Shown here piece by piece: positions 24,980 through 33,805 of a DNA stretch of 64,000 bases. Position numbers and translations under genes: made by a program. Location: assembly GCF_019956415.1 (NCBI RefSeq), contig NZ_JAHBDK010000097.1, positions 1 through 64,000 on the forward strand, in the 5' to 3' direction. Each line of letters starts with the position of its first letter. The stretch's first letter is position 1. The DNA is from Pseudomonas sp. GL-B-19 (GTDB lineage: Bacteria > Pseudomonadota > Gammaproteobacteria > Pseudomonadales > Pseudomonadaceae). The notes beneath the pieces are model-generated. The model was not told the origin of the DNA. It searched no databases and was given only the letters and a program-made list of their open reading frames with translations.

Positions 24980-26035
24980 TCAGCTGACTGTGCGCAGGCG
25001 CGAGGGGGCGATTGCTGGCTGCGGATCAAGCAGTTGGTAGAGATTTTTTATGTTGGCAGGCGTCGGCACCAAGTGGATGCGCTCACCGATTGCATGCTCC
25101 CGCGCTAGGTCGTGCACGTAGCGCAGTGACGAAAAGTCTTCCAGAGCAAAACCCACTGAATCGAACACAGTGACCTGTGCGTCGTTCTCGCGCCCCGGGA
25201 CTTCGCCTTGAACAATCTGGAAGAACTCGACGACGGGAAAGTCGGGCTCCAGTTGTTGAATATCGCCTTCAATCCGGGTTTGAGGTTCAAACTCAACGAT
25301 GACCCGGGCATTGCGCAGGATGTCGGTGTGCAGTTCGGTTTTCCCCGGGCAGTCACCGCCGACGGCATTGATATGCATGCCGGGCTCGATCATCTCGGGC
25401 GTCAAAATCGTTGCATAGGCCTTGTCTGCAGTGACCGTGGTGACGATGTGCGCGCCCTTGACCGCTTCCTGTACCGAGTTGGCCAGAATCACCTCAATCC
25501 CCGGGAATGCGGCCAGGTTGTGCTTCAACTTGAGTGAAGCATCGCGATCGATATCGAAAATGCGGATTTCCTTTATAGACAGCATTTCGTGGAAAGCGAG
25601 GGCCTGAAACTCGCTCTGGGCGCCATTACCGATGATTGCCATGATGCTTGAACCAGGGCGCGCCAGGGACTGCGCGACCAGCGCGGAGGTCGCTGCAGTG
25701 CGCACGGCTGTGGTCAGCGTCAGTTCGCTGAGCAAGGTTGGATAGCCACTGTGAACATCGGCCAGGACACCGAAGGCCATGACCGTCAGCAAGTCCCTTT
25801 GACCGTTGTCCGGGTGACCATTCACGTATTTGAACGAGTACTGTTGGCCATCGTCGGTCGGCATCAACTCGATCACACCGTCGGCCGAATGATTGGCGGT
25901 GCGAGGCGACTTATCAAACTGCGCCCAGCGTGAGTAGTCAGCTTCGATGTAAGCCGCCATTTCGCGGATTACCCGGCGGATTCCCACCTTGGCGAACAGG
26001 CGTGCGGCATGATCGACATCGATAAAAAGAGTCAT
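24980..26035 (-). CDS. ocd: Ornithine cyclodeaminase
   Basis: A 351-residue enzyme that converts L-ornithine to L-proline and ammonia with bound NAD+. It matches Pseudomonas OCD strongly: AFGVLADVHSGYPTLLSELT, the Rossmann motif MAIIGNGAQSEFQALAFH, the catalytic Asp in NAVGGDCPGKTELH and QVTVFDSVGFALEDF. It is transcribed with the deacetylase-like gene upstream (50-base gap). Ornithine formed from arginine or from acetylated precursors would be its substrate. Expression is probably controlled by the divergent Lrp-type regulator at 27240. Confidence 0.93.
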   Translation of the reverse strand: MTLFIDVDHAARLFAKVGIRRVIREMAAYIEADYSRWAQFDKSPRTANHSADGVIELMPTDDGQQYSFKYVNGHPDNGQRDLLTVMAFGVLADVHSGYPTLLSELTLTTAVRTAATSALVAQSLARPGSSIMAIIGNGAQSEFQALAFHEMLSIKEIRIFDIDRDASLKLKHNLAAFPGIEVILANSVQEAVKGAHIVTTVTADKAYATILTPEMIEPGMHINAVGGDCPGKTELHTDILRNARVIVEFEPQTRIEGDIQQLEPDFPVVEFFQIVQGEVPGRENDAQVTVFDSVGFALEDFSSLRYVHDLAREHAIGERIHLVPTPANIKNLYQLLDPQPAIAPSRLRTVS

Positions 26036-26085
26036 GTTTTTATTCTCCGGTTCAATAGTTGAAACGCTGCGATTCAGGGGATGAC

Positions 26086-27129
26086 TCAGGCGCGTTTGCT
26101 CTCGTAACCATGCAGCACGTTGACCGCATTGATCCCGATTTCATCGACCATGTAGCCGCCTTCCATCACGAACAGGGTGGGGCAGCCCACACCCGCTATC
26201 AGCTCGCCGATGCCGATGAAGTCTTCGCTTTCCAGCAGGAAATGGCTGATGGGATCGTCCTTGAACGTGTCGACGCCCAGTGAAATAACCAGCACTTCAG
26301 GGGCAAATTGCTGGAGCTTCTTGCAGGCGTGGAACAAGGCGTTGCGGTAACTTTCCCAGGTAGTGTTCTTCGGCATCGGATAGTTCAGGTTGTAACCTTC
26401 GCCGTGGCCTGCGCCGACTTCATGGCTGAAGCCTGAGTAGTACGGATAGGACACCGCCGGCTCGCCGTGCAGCGAGACAAACATGACGTCGCTGCGCCCG
26501 TAGAAAATGTTCTGGGTACCGTTGCCATGATGAAAGTCGACGTCCAGTACCGCGACATGCTTGGCGCCTCGGGTAATGGCCTGCTGTGCGGCGATGGCGG
26601 CGTTGTTGAGATAGCAGTAGCCGCCCATGTATTCACGCGCGGCGTGATGGCCGGGCGGGCGGCAGAGGGCAAAGGCACTGTCGTGGCCTTCATCGATCAG
26701 CGCCAGTCCGGTCAGCGCGATATCGGCGCTGGTTTTTACCGCTTGCCATGTGGTGGCGGTAATGGGGGAGCCGGCATCCATGGCGTAGAAACCCAGCTTG
26801 CCGTCGATGAACGTCGGGACTTGCTCGTTCGCCAGATCGCGCACCGGCCATACCAGCGGCAAGGCATCGTGGGTGCGTCCGGTTGCGCTCCATTCAGACC
26901 AGGCGGATTCCAGAAAAGTTACGTAGCGCTCGCTGTGCGCGTTGACATAGCACGACCGGTCAAATGCTCGTGGTTCGATGATCTGGCCTAGCCCTACCTG
27001 TTTAACCCGATGATGGACGGTATCAGCCCGACTGGGCTGTTCAAAGGACGGTTTGAGCACGCCGTCTTTCAATTCGGTGCCGTGGTGCAAACGGTGGGAA
27101 TCACTGAAAACTGTAAACATTGTGCGCAT
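26086..27129 (-). CDS. Acetylpolyamine amidohydrolase-like (class II HDAC superfamily) enzyme
   Basis: A 347-residue zinc-dependent deacetylase. It has the histidine pair in CRPPGHHAAREYMGGYCYLNN, the metal ligands in LDVDFHHGNGTQ (Asp, His) and in SLGVDTFKDDP (Asp), and the catalytic Tyr region MEGGYM. The length and the long N-terminal loop resemble Pseudomonas acetylpolyamine amidohydrolases, which deacetylate acetylputrescine or acetylcadaverine. Acting on an N-acetylated diamine or amino acid, it would feed ornithine or polyamine metabolism next to OCD. It is divergent from the Lrp-type regulator. Confidence 0.9.
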   Translation of the reverse strand: MRTMFTVFSDSHRLHHGTELKDGVLKPSFEQPSRADTVHHRVKQVGLGQIIEPRAFDRSCYVNAHSERYVTFLESAWSEWSATGRTHDALPLVWPVRDLANEQVPTFIDGKLGFYAMDAGSPITATTWQAVKTSADIALTGLALIDEGHDSAFALCRPPGHHAAREYMGGYCYLNNAAIAAQQAITRGAKHVAVLDVDFHHGNGTQNIFYGRSDVMFVSLHGEPAVSYPYYSGFSHEVGAGHGEGYNLNYPMPKNTTWESYRNALFHACKKLQQFAPEVLVISLGVDTFKDDPISHFLLESEDFIGIGELIAGVGCPTLFVMEGGYMVDEIGINAVNVLHGYESKRA

Positions 27130-27239
27130 CCGTTGATGTGAGCCAGTGCAAATATTTTGTTCTGGTTCAGATGCGAAATCTTTGCTTTGTTTTCAAGGTT
27201 TGGTAGATATTGCGGGTGGTTTTACTCAGGAATGGCGCC

Positions 27240-27740
27240 ATGCAGAAAAAAATATCCAAACGCATCAGTCTCGACGACACCGACCTGGCGATTCTCGCGT
27301 TGTTGCAGGAGGATGCGAGTATCTCCAACGCCGAGCTCAGTGAGCGCCTGTCGTTAAGCCTTACGCCTTGCTGGCGGCGTCGTAAGAGAATGGAGGAGGC
27401 GGGCGTGATTAAGGGCTATCAGGCGAACCTTGATCGACGAATGCTGGGGCTGGATATCCTGGCGTTCGTGCACATCCGTTTTTCCACCCACGCTGATCAC
27501 GCTCCCGACGCTTTCGAGGCGGTGATTGCGCAATTGCCTGAAGTGTTGTCCTGTCACAAGATCACCGGGGATGCCGATTACGTGCTGCAAGTGTTGGCAG
27601 AGGATCTTGATAGCTACAGTGACTTTATAGAGCAGGTGCTCAGGCGTCAGGTGGGTATTGCCTCCATCCAGTCCAGCCTGGCTTTACGCGAGGTCAAGAC
27701 CAGTAGCCGCATTGCGATACCCAAATCGAGCAAGGACTGA
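27240..27740 (+). CDS. Lrp/AsnC-family regulator
   Basis: A 166-residue regulator. The N-terminal HTH is at about 10-60 (DDTDLAILALLQEDASISNA to LTPCWRRRKRMEEAGVIKGY). The C-terminal RAM ligand-binding domain contains VLSCHKITGDADYVLQVLAEDLD. The ATG at 27240 has AGGA upstream. The 110-base gap to the divergent deacetylase-like gene is the likely shared promoter region. It probably activates the amino-acid/polyamine group in response to an amino acid. Confidence 0.92.
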   Translation: MQKKISKRISLDDTDLAILALLQEDASISNAELSERLSLSLTPCWRRRKRMEEAGVIKGYQANLDRRMLGLDILAFVHIRFSTHADHAPDAFEAVIAQLPEVLSCHKITGDADYVLQVLAEDLDSYSDFIEQVLRRQVGIASIQSSLALREVKTSSRIAIPKSSKD

Positions 27741-27942
27741 GCGGGCAGGGGTTAGATCACCTTTTCAGGGGCGTGTTAGGAGACTGTATTGTTTCGACGG
27801 CACTTGGCAGTCAAACGCTCTAATCCGCGGCTTCGGCTAATCACTGTCGTAAAACTGTAATGTTACGGTCATAGAATTGACACGACTTCTTACATTTGAC
27901 CTAAGCTGGCCTCTGGCCTTTTTCACGGATGAGCAAGCCCCC

Positions 27943-28716
27943 ATGCGTCGTGTCGTATTCAATCAGAAAGGTGGTGTTGGAAAATCCAGCATTGCCTGCA
28001 ACCTTGCCGCTGTGAGTGCTGCCGAAGGCTACCGAACGCTGCTGGTAGATCTCGACCCCCAGGCAAATTCGACTCACTATCTCACTGGCCTGATCAACGA
28101 GAGTATTCCGACGGGCATCGCCGATTTTTTCAAACAAACATTGTCTGGCGGCTTCGAAGGCAGAAAGAGTCGCGTGAACATCATCGAGACCCGTTACGAC
28201 AACCTCCACCTGGTGGCTGCCAGCCCCGAACTGTCAGACCTCCAATCAAAACTGGAGAGCAAGTTCAAGATCAATAAGCTGCGCAAGTTGCTGGTAGAGC
28301 TTTCCGAGGATTATGAGCGCATCTACATCGATACACCTCCGTCACTGAATTTTTATACCTTCAGCGCGCTGGTGGCTGCGGACAGGTTGCTGATTCCGTT
28401 TGATTGCGACAGTTTTTCTCGTCAGGCGCTGTATCGCGTCATCGCGCAGGTAGAAGATCTACGTTGTGATCACAATGAATCACTGAAAGTGGAAGGGGTG
28501 GTGGTTAACCAGTTCACTGGGCACACTGGCTTGCACCAAAGTCTCGTTGATGAGCTGCTGGCAGAAGGATTACCAGTACTGCCGGTTTACCTGAGCAGCT
28601 CCGTCAAGATGCGCGAATCTCACGAAGTTTCAGTCCCCCTCATCCATTTAGCTCCTCGCCATAAGCTTTCACTGGAATTTGTTGGCTTGCTGGATGCCCT
28701 GGAGCGGGCCGCCTAG
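27943..28716 (+). CDS. Orphan ParA/MinD-type ATPase
   Basis: A 257-residue Walker-type ATPase. The deviant Walker A is FNQKGGVGKSS (residues 5-15), the Walker A' is LLVDLDPQANSTHYL and Walker B is IYIDTPPSLN. It resembles chromosome or plasmid partition ParA, but no ParB gene or parS-like repeat is seen next to it. Possible jobs are positioning of another large complex, or a remnant of a mobile element. The start at 27943 gives the usual short N-terminus before the P-loop. It is flanked by an Lrp-type regulator and a REP element. Confidence 0.9.
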   Translation: MRRVVFNQKGGVGKSSIACNLAAVSAAEGYRTLLVDLDPQANSTHYLTGLINESIPTGIADFFKQTLSGGFEGRKSRVNIIETRYDNLHLVAASPELSDLQSKLESKFKINKLRKLLVELSEDYERIYIDTPPSLNFYTFSALVAADRLLIPFDCDSFSRQALYRVIAQVEDLRCDHNESLKVEGVVVNQFTGHTGLHQSLVDELLAEGLPVLPVYLSSSVKMRESHEVSVPLIHLAPRHKLSLEFVGLLDALERAA

Positions 28717-28759
28717 CGTAAGCGTCCAGCCAACACACCTTCCAAACGCCAGCATTAAA

Positions 28760-28939
28760 GGCGAGGGTGTCTAATGCCGATCAGTTAAGGCGTTGAACGC
28801 CGAAATCCTTGTGGGAGCGAGCCTGCTCGCGATGACGGTGGAGCAGTCAACACTGCGTTGCCTGACAGTCCGCCATCGCGAGCAGGCTCGCTCCCACAGG
28901 TTCTTGCCCTTTAACTGATCGGCATTAGGCGAGGGTGTC
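28760..28939. repeat. REP element with 17-bp inverted repeats and 12-bp direct repeats
   Basis: A REP pair (28811-28830 and 28875-28899) is enclosed by perfect 17-bp inverted repeats TAATGCCGATCAGTTAA (28772-28788) and TTAACTGATCGGCATTA (28911-28927). Outside these is a perfect direct repeat GGCGAGGGTGTC (28760-28771 and 28928-28939). The layout resembles a MITE-like insertion with a target duplication. Confidence 0.85.
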
Positions 28940-29005
28940 CGCGTATGTTTTATCGGTGCTGAATAACCGGTGCCTTGCCCTGACAGCCGGGCACCGGACA
29001 CCCTC
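28931..29005. terminator. Nested stem-loop at the gudD 3' end
   Basis: GAGGGTGTCCG (28931-28941) pairs with CGGACACCCTC (28995-29005). An inner CCGGTGCC can pair with GGGCACCGG. The right arm overlaps the gudD stop codon. There is no T-run, so it is more likely an mRNA 3' structure than a classical terminator. Confidence 0.5.
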
Positions 29006-30278
29006 AAAAACGCGGTTTGATGGTTTTCCAATCAGGCTTGTAACGCTGCATCTGTTTCACATCATCGCGCTGGCGAATGCCACAAGTCAGGTATTGGTCA
29101 TGCAGCTTGCCCAATTGATCGTGATCCAGCTCCAGGCCCAACCCGGGCGCTCGGGTAATTTTCACGCAACCATCGACGATGGGCAGCTTGCCGCCCTTGA
29201 TCACCTCTTCGTCCGGCTCCTGCCAAGGGTAATGCGTGTCACAGGCGTAATCGAGATTGGGCACCGAGGCGGCGACATGCGCCATGGCCATCAGGCTAAT
29301 ACCCAAGTGTGAGTTGGAATGCATGGACACGCCCACGCCAAAGGTTTGGCACATTTTCGCCAGCGCCTGAGTGTCGCGTAGCCCGCCCCAATAGTGGTGG
29401 TCGGCGAGGACGATCTGCACGCTGTTCAATGCCACACTGCGGCGAAACTCATCGAAATCAGTGACCACCATATTGGTCGCCAGCGGCAGGCCGGTGCGTT
29501 TGTGCAGTTCGGACATACCCTCCAGGCCCGGCGTCGGGTCTTCGTAATATTGCAGGTCGTCGCCCAGCAGTTCGGCCATGCGGATCGAGGTTTCCAGGGA
29601 CCAGTTAGCGTTCGGATCGATCCGCAGCGGGTACCCCGGGAAGGCCTTTTTCAGCGCCTTGATGCACGCAACCTCATGCTCTGGCTCCAGCGCGCCAGCC
29701 TTGAGCTTGATGCTCTTGAAACCATAGGTCTCGATCATGCGCCTCGCCTGGGCGACGATCTGCTCTTCGTTCAGCGCTTCACCCCAGCTGTCTGGTTTGT
29801 AAGGCGAATCGATATGCTGGGCGTATTTGAAGAACAGATAGGCGCTGAACGGAATCTCGTCACGGATCGCACCGCCCAGCAAGTCCACCAACGGCACGTT
29901 CAGCGAGTGTGCCTGTAAATCCAGGAACGCCACTTCGAACGCCGAATACGCATTGCTCACCGCTTTGCTGGCGTGCGAACCGGGTGCCAGTTCTGCGCCG
30001 GCGATGCTCGCCGGTTTGTTCGCCGCCACAGTGGCCTGCACGATGGCGCGCAGCTGATTGAGATTGAACGGGTCGAGGCCGATCAACTTGGCTTGCAATT
30101 GCTGCTGGATCGCCAGCGCCGGAGCGTCGCCGTAGCTCTCACCCAGGCCAATGTAGCCATTGTCGCTCTCGATCTCGATGATCGATCGCAGCGCAAACGG
30201 TTCGTGGATACCACTGGCATTGAGCAGTGGCGGATCACGGAAAGCGATGGGGGTGACGGTGACTCGTTTGATTTTCAA
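29004..30278 (-). CDS. gudD: Glucarate dehydratase (enolase superfamily)
   Basis: A 424-residue enzyme that dehydrates D-glucarate (and L-idarate) to 5-dehydro-4-deoxyglucarate. It shows the N-terminal capping block IKRVTVTPIAFRDPPLLNASG, IGLGESYGD, the catalytic KxK in GFKSIKLKAGALEPEHEVA, metal ligands in RIDPNANW, YYEDPTPGLEGM and TNMVVTDFDE, and the His in VSMHSNSHLGISLM. Translation probably starts at TTG (30276-30278), with GGGAG about 8 bases upstream. That TTG overlaps the transporter stop codon as TTGA. The frame stays open upstream but runs inside the transporter gene. Confidence 0.92.
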   Translation of the reverse strand: MKIKRVTVTPIAFRDPPLLNASGIHEPFALRSIIEIESDNGYIGLGESYGDAPALAIQQQLQAKLIGLDPFNLNQLRAIVQATVAANKPASIAGAELAPGSHASKAVSNAYSAFEVAFLDLQAHSLNVPLVDLLGGAIRDEIPFSAYLFFKYAQHIDSPYKPDSWGEALNEEQIVAQARRMIETYGFKSIKLKAGALEPEHEVACIKALKKAFPGYPLRIDPNANWSLETSIRMAELLGDDLQYYEDPTPGLEGMSELHKRTGLPLATNMVVTDFDEFRRSVALNSVQIVLADHHYWGGLRDTQALAKMCQTFGVGVSMHSNSHLGISLMAMAHVAASVPNLDYACDTHYPWQEPDEEVIKGGKLPIVDGCVKITRAPGLGLELDHDQLGKLHDQYLTCGIRQRDDVKQMQRYKPDWKTIKPRF

Positions 30279-31672
30279 GAGGCTGCTCCCTTTGAACCTG
30301 AACTCAAGGCTTGTTGACTGATGGATTTTTTGCAGGCTGCGTCTGCGACGGGTTTGCCGGTCAGCGAGCGAAAGGCGTCGCCACGGGGTGCCGTGCGGGC
30401 GAAAAAGATCATCACGGCCGCTACCAGTGATGTGGCGGCCAGGCCGTAAAGTCCACCCTCGATAGAGCCGGTTTTTTGTTCCAGAAATCCGAACGCCGTC
30501 GGGGCGACGAAACCGCCAAGGTTGCCGATGGAGTTGATCAGGGCGATCACTGCGGCGGCGATGCGCGCATCCAGATAGCCTTGCGGAATCGGCCAGAACA
30601 ACGCCGAGGCAGCCTTGAAACCTATGGCCGCAAAACAGATGGCGACGAAGGCGAAGATCGGTCCGCCCGTGGTCGACATGAACATGCCGAAGGCCGCAAT
30701 CACCAGCGTCAACGACACCCAGGCTTGCTGGTGTTTCCATTTACTGGCCATGGCGGCGAAGCCATACATCGCAACGATGGAAATGAGCCACGGAATCGAG
30801 TTGAACAGGCCGACCTGGAAGTCGCCGAGGTTGCCCATTTTTTTGATCATGCTCGGCAGCCAGAACGTGGCGCCATAGATGGTCAAGGCAATGGAAAAGT
30901 AGATAAAACAGAACAGGGCAATTTGCTTGTCGGCCAGCAATTTGAACATCGACGGTTTGATCGTCTGCGCGGCTTCGCGAGCCTGCTGCTCCAGCGCGAT
31001 GGCGCCAACCAGCGCGTCCTTTTCTTCGGCGCTCAGCCATTTCGCTTCACGCGGATGGGATTGCAGCCAGAACCAGACAAAACCGCACAGGACGATGGAG
31101 GCGAAGCCTTCAATCAGGAACATCCACTGCCAGCCATGCAGGCTGAAACCGCTGACGTTCAGCAGCGCACCGGACACCGGGCCAGAAATGACCGAAGCAA
31201 TGGCGGAACCGCTGAGAAAGATCGCCATGGCTTTGCCCCGTTCAGTCGACGGCAGCCACTGGGTGAAGTAGTAAATGATGCCCGGAAAAAAACCCGCTTC
31301 GGCCGCGCCGAGAATGAAGCGCAGCACATAGAAGCTGGTTTCGCCACGCACGAAGGCCATGGCCATGGCCGCTGCGCCCCAGGTGAACATGATGCGCGTC
31401 AACCAGGCGCGAGCACCGTAGCGTTGCAGCAGCATGTTGGAGGGCACTTCGAATATCGCGTAACCGATGAAGAACAGCCCGGCACCCAGTCCATAGGCCG
31501 CTGCGCCGATGCCCAGGTCGGTTTCCATGTGGCTGCGTACGAAGCCGATGTTGACCCGGTCGATGTAGTTGACGATGAACATCACCACAAACAGCGGCAA
31601 CACATGGCGCTTTACCTTGGCTGCGGCGCGGGCAAGCACATTCGGGTCCGGCGGATTCTGGAGGGTATTCAA
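30275..31672 (-). CDS. gudP: Glucarate-type MFS transporter (GudP-like)
   Basis: A 465-residue transporter of the anion:cation symporter family. Signatures are YIDRVNIGFVRSHME, a 12-helix pattern, GAAEAGFFPGIIYYFTQWLP and GPVSGALLNVSG. It is coupled to glucarate dehydratase, so it should import glucarate, galactarate or a related aldarate. The start is probably TTG (31670-31672), with GGGAG 7 bases upstream. The leader and start context is nearly identical to that of gudD (GGGAG, two varying bases, GCCTCTTGAA). An ATG six codons upstream is an alternative but would place the SD inside the gene. Confidence 0.88.
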   Translation of the reverse strand: MNTLQNPPDPNVLARAAAKVKRHVLPLFVVMFIVNYIDRVNIGFVRSHMETDLGIGAAAYGLGAGLFFIGYAIFEVPSNMLLQRYGARAWLTRIMFTWGAAAMAMAFVRGETSFYVLRFILGAAEAGFFPGIIYYFTQWLPSTERGKAMAIFLSGSAIASVISGPVSGALLNVSGFSLHGWQWMFLIEGFASIVLCGFVWFWLQSHPREAKWLSAEEKDALVGAIALEQQAREAAQTIKPSMFKLLADKQIALFCFIYFSIALTIYGATFWLPSMIKKMGNLGDFQVGLFNSIPWLISIVAMYGFAAMASKWKHQQAWVSLTLVIAAFGMFMSTTGGPIFAFVAICFAAIGFKAASALFWPIPQGYLDARIAAAVIALINSIGNLGGFVAPTAFGFLEQKTGSIEGGLYGLAATSLVAAVMIFFARTAPRGDAFRSLTGKPVADAACKKSISQQALSSGSKGAAS

Positions 31673-31778
31673 GAGGCAACTCCCGATCATTGTTTTTTTA
31701 GGGACGAGCCGATCATGGACGCGGCAATTAATCCCGTCTAATCTAACTTGGCATTCGATTGATACCTGGATTAGATCA

Positions 31779-32681
31779 ATGTTCGAACTGACTCAACTGC
31801 GCTGCTTCACCACGGTGGCCACCGAACTCAACTTTCGTCGCGCCGCCGAGCGCCTGAACATGACGCAACCGCCCCTCAGTCGACAGATCCAACTGTTGGA
31901 GCACCACTTGGGTGTCGAACTGTTCACCCGCACTACCCGCAGCGTTGCTCTCACCGCCGCCGGTCGCGCCTTTTTCATCGAAGCGCAGAATCTGCTGGAG
32001 CGCGCCCAGCAAGCCGCCGTCACTGCCCGACGTTTTGCCGAAGGCGACATCGGCTCGATCAACATCAGCTTCGTTGGCAGCGCGGTGTACGAATTCCTGC
32101 CCAAGGTCATTGCTGAAGCACGGCTCAAACAGCCTCATGTCAAAATCGATCTGTCGGAGATGAACACCTACCAACAGCACGAAGCCCTTCGCGCCCGGCG
32201 TATCGATCTGGGCATCGTCCGTGCGCCCTTGCTGGAACCGGGCTACGCCACCGAGTGCCTGGTGCGCGAGCCATTTGTATTGGCCGTCCCCAGTCGCCAC
32301 CCGCTGGCCAGTGCCGAAACCGTGTCCGTCAAAGACCTCGATGCGCAACCGTTCCTGATGTACTCCCACGCCGCCTATCCACCGTTCAACGAACTGCTGA
32401 CCGGCATGCTGCGTTCAGCCCGCGTCGCTCCGGAATACGTGCAATGGCTCGGTTCGTCACTGACTATTCTGGCGCTGGTCAACGCCGGAATGGGCCTGGC
32501 CCTGGTCCCTCGCTGTGCCACCAGCGTGGTGTTCAAGAACGTGGTGTTTCGGGATATCGATCTGGGGGAAGGCGTACAGAGCGAGCTGCATTTAATCTGG
32601 CGCGAGAATAATGACAACCCGGCGTTTGCGATGTTGCTGGAGGGGATTCGAAAGGCTGTGAGGGAAGGGTGGGGCTTGTGA
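31779..32681 (+). CDS. LysR-family regulator of the glucarate genes
   Basis: A 300-residue regulator. The N-terminal winged HTH (residues 1-60) includes RCFTTVATELNFRRAAERLN and TQPPLSRQIQLLEHHLG. The substrate-binding domain runs from about residue 90 to 295 (ISFVGSAVYEFLPKVIAEAR). It is divergent from gudP, with a gap of about 106 bases that should hold its operator. It most likely activates gudPD in response to glucarate or a product. Confidence 0.9.
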   Translation: MFELTQLRCFTTVATELNFRRAAERLNMTQPPLSRQIQLLEHHLGVELFTRTTRSVALTAAGRAFFIEAQNLLERAQQAAVTARRFAEGDIGSINISFVGSAVYEFLPKVIAEARLKQPHVKIDLSEMNTYQQHEALRARRIDLGIVRAPLLEPGYATECLVREPFVLAVPSRHPLASAETVSVKDLDAQPFLMYSHAAYPPFNELLTGMLRSARVAPEYVQWLGSSLTILALVNAGMGLALVPRCATSVVFKNVVFRDIDLGEGVQSELHLIWRENNDNPAFAMLLEGIRKAVREGWGL

Positions 32682-32760
32682 ATTTGGCCATTTTTTTGTT
32701 GGCTCAAATGTAAGTCTGGGTTACGCAGTTATTGAGCGGTGATCTGGTTAGCGCAGAGCG

Positions 32761-33201
32761 CTAGCTACAAGTGAGACTGACTGCCTTTGCGGCGCGTTCG
32801 AGTTGTTGTTTAACATCGACGGGTATCCGCTGCTTCTTTAATCGTTGTTCGAGGAATGCTTGATTGCCTCGAGCGTCCACCTCGGCCTCGACAGCGGCGT
32901 CCTCCGCTTCTATGGCGGCAGAGTGACTCTCCATGACCGTATCAACATCTGCCGCGCTATTCGCACCTTCGAGAGCGCGGATCAGTTTCGCCACTTCCTC
33001 TTCTTCAGCGTTAGCGTACGCCTCTACGGTCATCCCGGCAGCCAAGGCTCGCGCTCGAATTTCCACTCCTTTTAAGGCGTGCCTGGCTTCACTGCAAGAA
33101 ACTTCTTGATTCTGCTTTGCGACGGCTCTCCATTGGAGTAGACCAACGGTCATCGTGCTGATGATTGCCAGGGTGATAGCACCGCTCAGGATCCGCTTCA
33201 T
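32761..33201 (-). CDS. Hypothetical protein with N-terminal signal or anchor helix
   Basis: A 146-residue protein that I do not recognise. Residues about 5-24 are hydrophobic (a signal peptide or membrane anchor). The rest is mainly helical and charged, with an Ala/Glu-rich middle (AYANAEEEEVAKLIRALEG, SHSAAIEAEDAAVEAEVDAR). Two cysteines, near residues 36 and 145, could form a disulfide in the periplasm. The start was taken as the ATG with AAGAG upstream. A GTG two codons earlier is possible. It stands alone between the LysR gene and the type I secretion genes. Confidence 0.7.
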   Translation of the reverse strand: MKRILSGAITLAIISTMTVGLLQWRAVAKQNQEVSCSEARHALKGVEIRARALAAGMTVEAYANAEEEEVAKLIRALEGANSAADVDTVMESHSAAIEAEDAAVEAEVDARGNQAFLEQRLKKQRIPVDVKQQLERAAKAVSLTCS

Positions 33202-33207
33202 GGCCAC

Positions 33208-33805
33208 TCTTGGTCTCTATGAAGTGAGTTTTCGATAGGCGTCGCTTCATCTCATGTCGATGAGATCAAAGCGTAGCATTTACGTCAGTTTAAGGGGCTG
33301 TCGATCTCCTGCCACCGACGGTGCAACCTGGAACTGACTTACTGACTATAGCTAGGAGCAGATGAACCGGGTTCAAAATTTTGTCCTGATTTACTCCTGG
33401 GCATGAACGCCCGAGGTTTCAAAAAGAATCTCACAGCGGCACCCGAGCGTCTTGGATTCTCTCGTTCTACTGGCCTTTAAAAATCTTTTTAAACCCGAAG
33501 GTTCAAAGGAAAAGGCAACTTTGCAGGGCGGTACGTCGTCCCTGAGCCGTCAATCCCCACCTTGAGGCCCTCAGGTCCCCTTGGGCGAATGCAACATTCC
33601 CGCCCGTCACCCACATGAACCCCCAGCCTGTCGAACCGGCACTAACCCGTCGTTGCGTTGTCAGTAATTGGCACCTGTAGCGACGAGGATCGTCTCTGAT
33701 AGCGGCACATCAAGCTACGTGTAGTGTTTTCTCCAATGCCTTACGGCAAAAAAACTCGCGACGGATTGCTCTTGGACCGACTATTCCTTTTGCGGGCGAC
33801 ACTCT
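33208..33805. other. Long leader region of the type I exporter, no gene seen
   Basis: About 600 bases without a convincing reading frame. It includes a perfect AT-rich inverted repeat, TTTAAAAA-TC-TTTTTAAA (33476-33493), in otherwise GC-rich DNA. The promoter of the exporter genes must lie here. No clear sigma-54 or FleQ-type site was recognised. Confidence 0.5.

Noticed and set aside
30279..30740. N-terminal extension of glucarate dehydratase to 578 residues
   Set aside because: The extra 154 residues are an out-of-frame reading of the transporter gene. The family starts at the IKRVTVTPIAF block just after a Shine-Dalgarno and TTG.
30476..31741. Plus-strand frame of 421 codons opposite the glucarate transporter
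   Set aside because: No recognisable domains, polar low-complexity translation, and complete overlap with a clear MFS gene.
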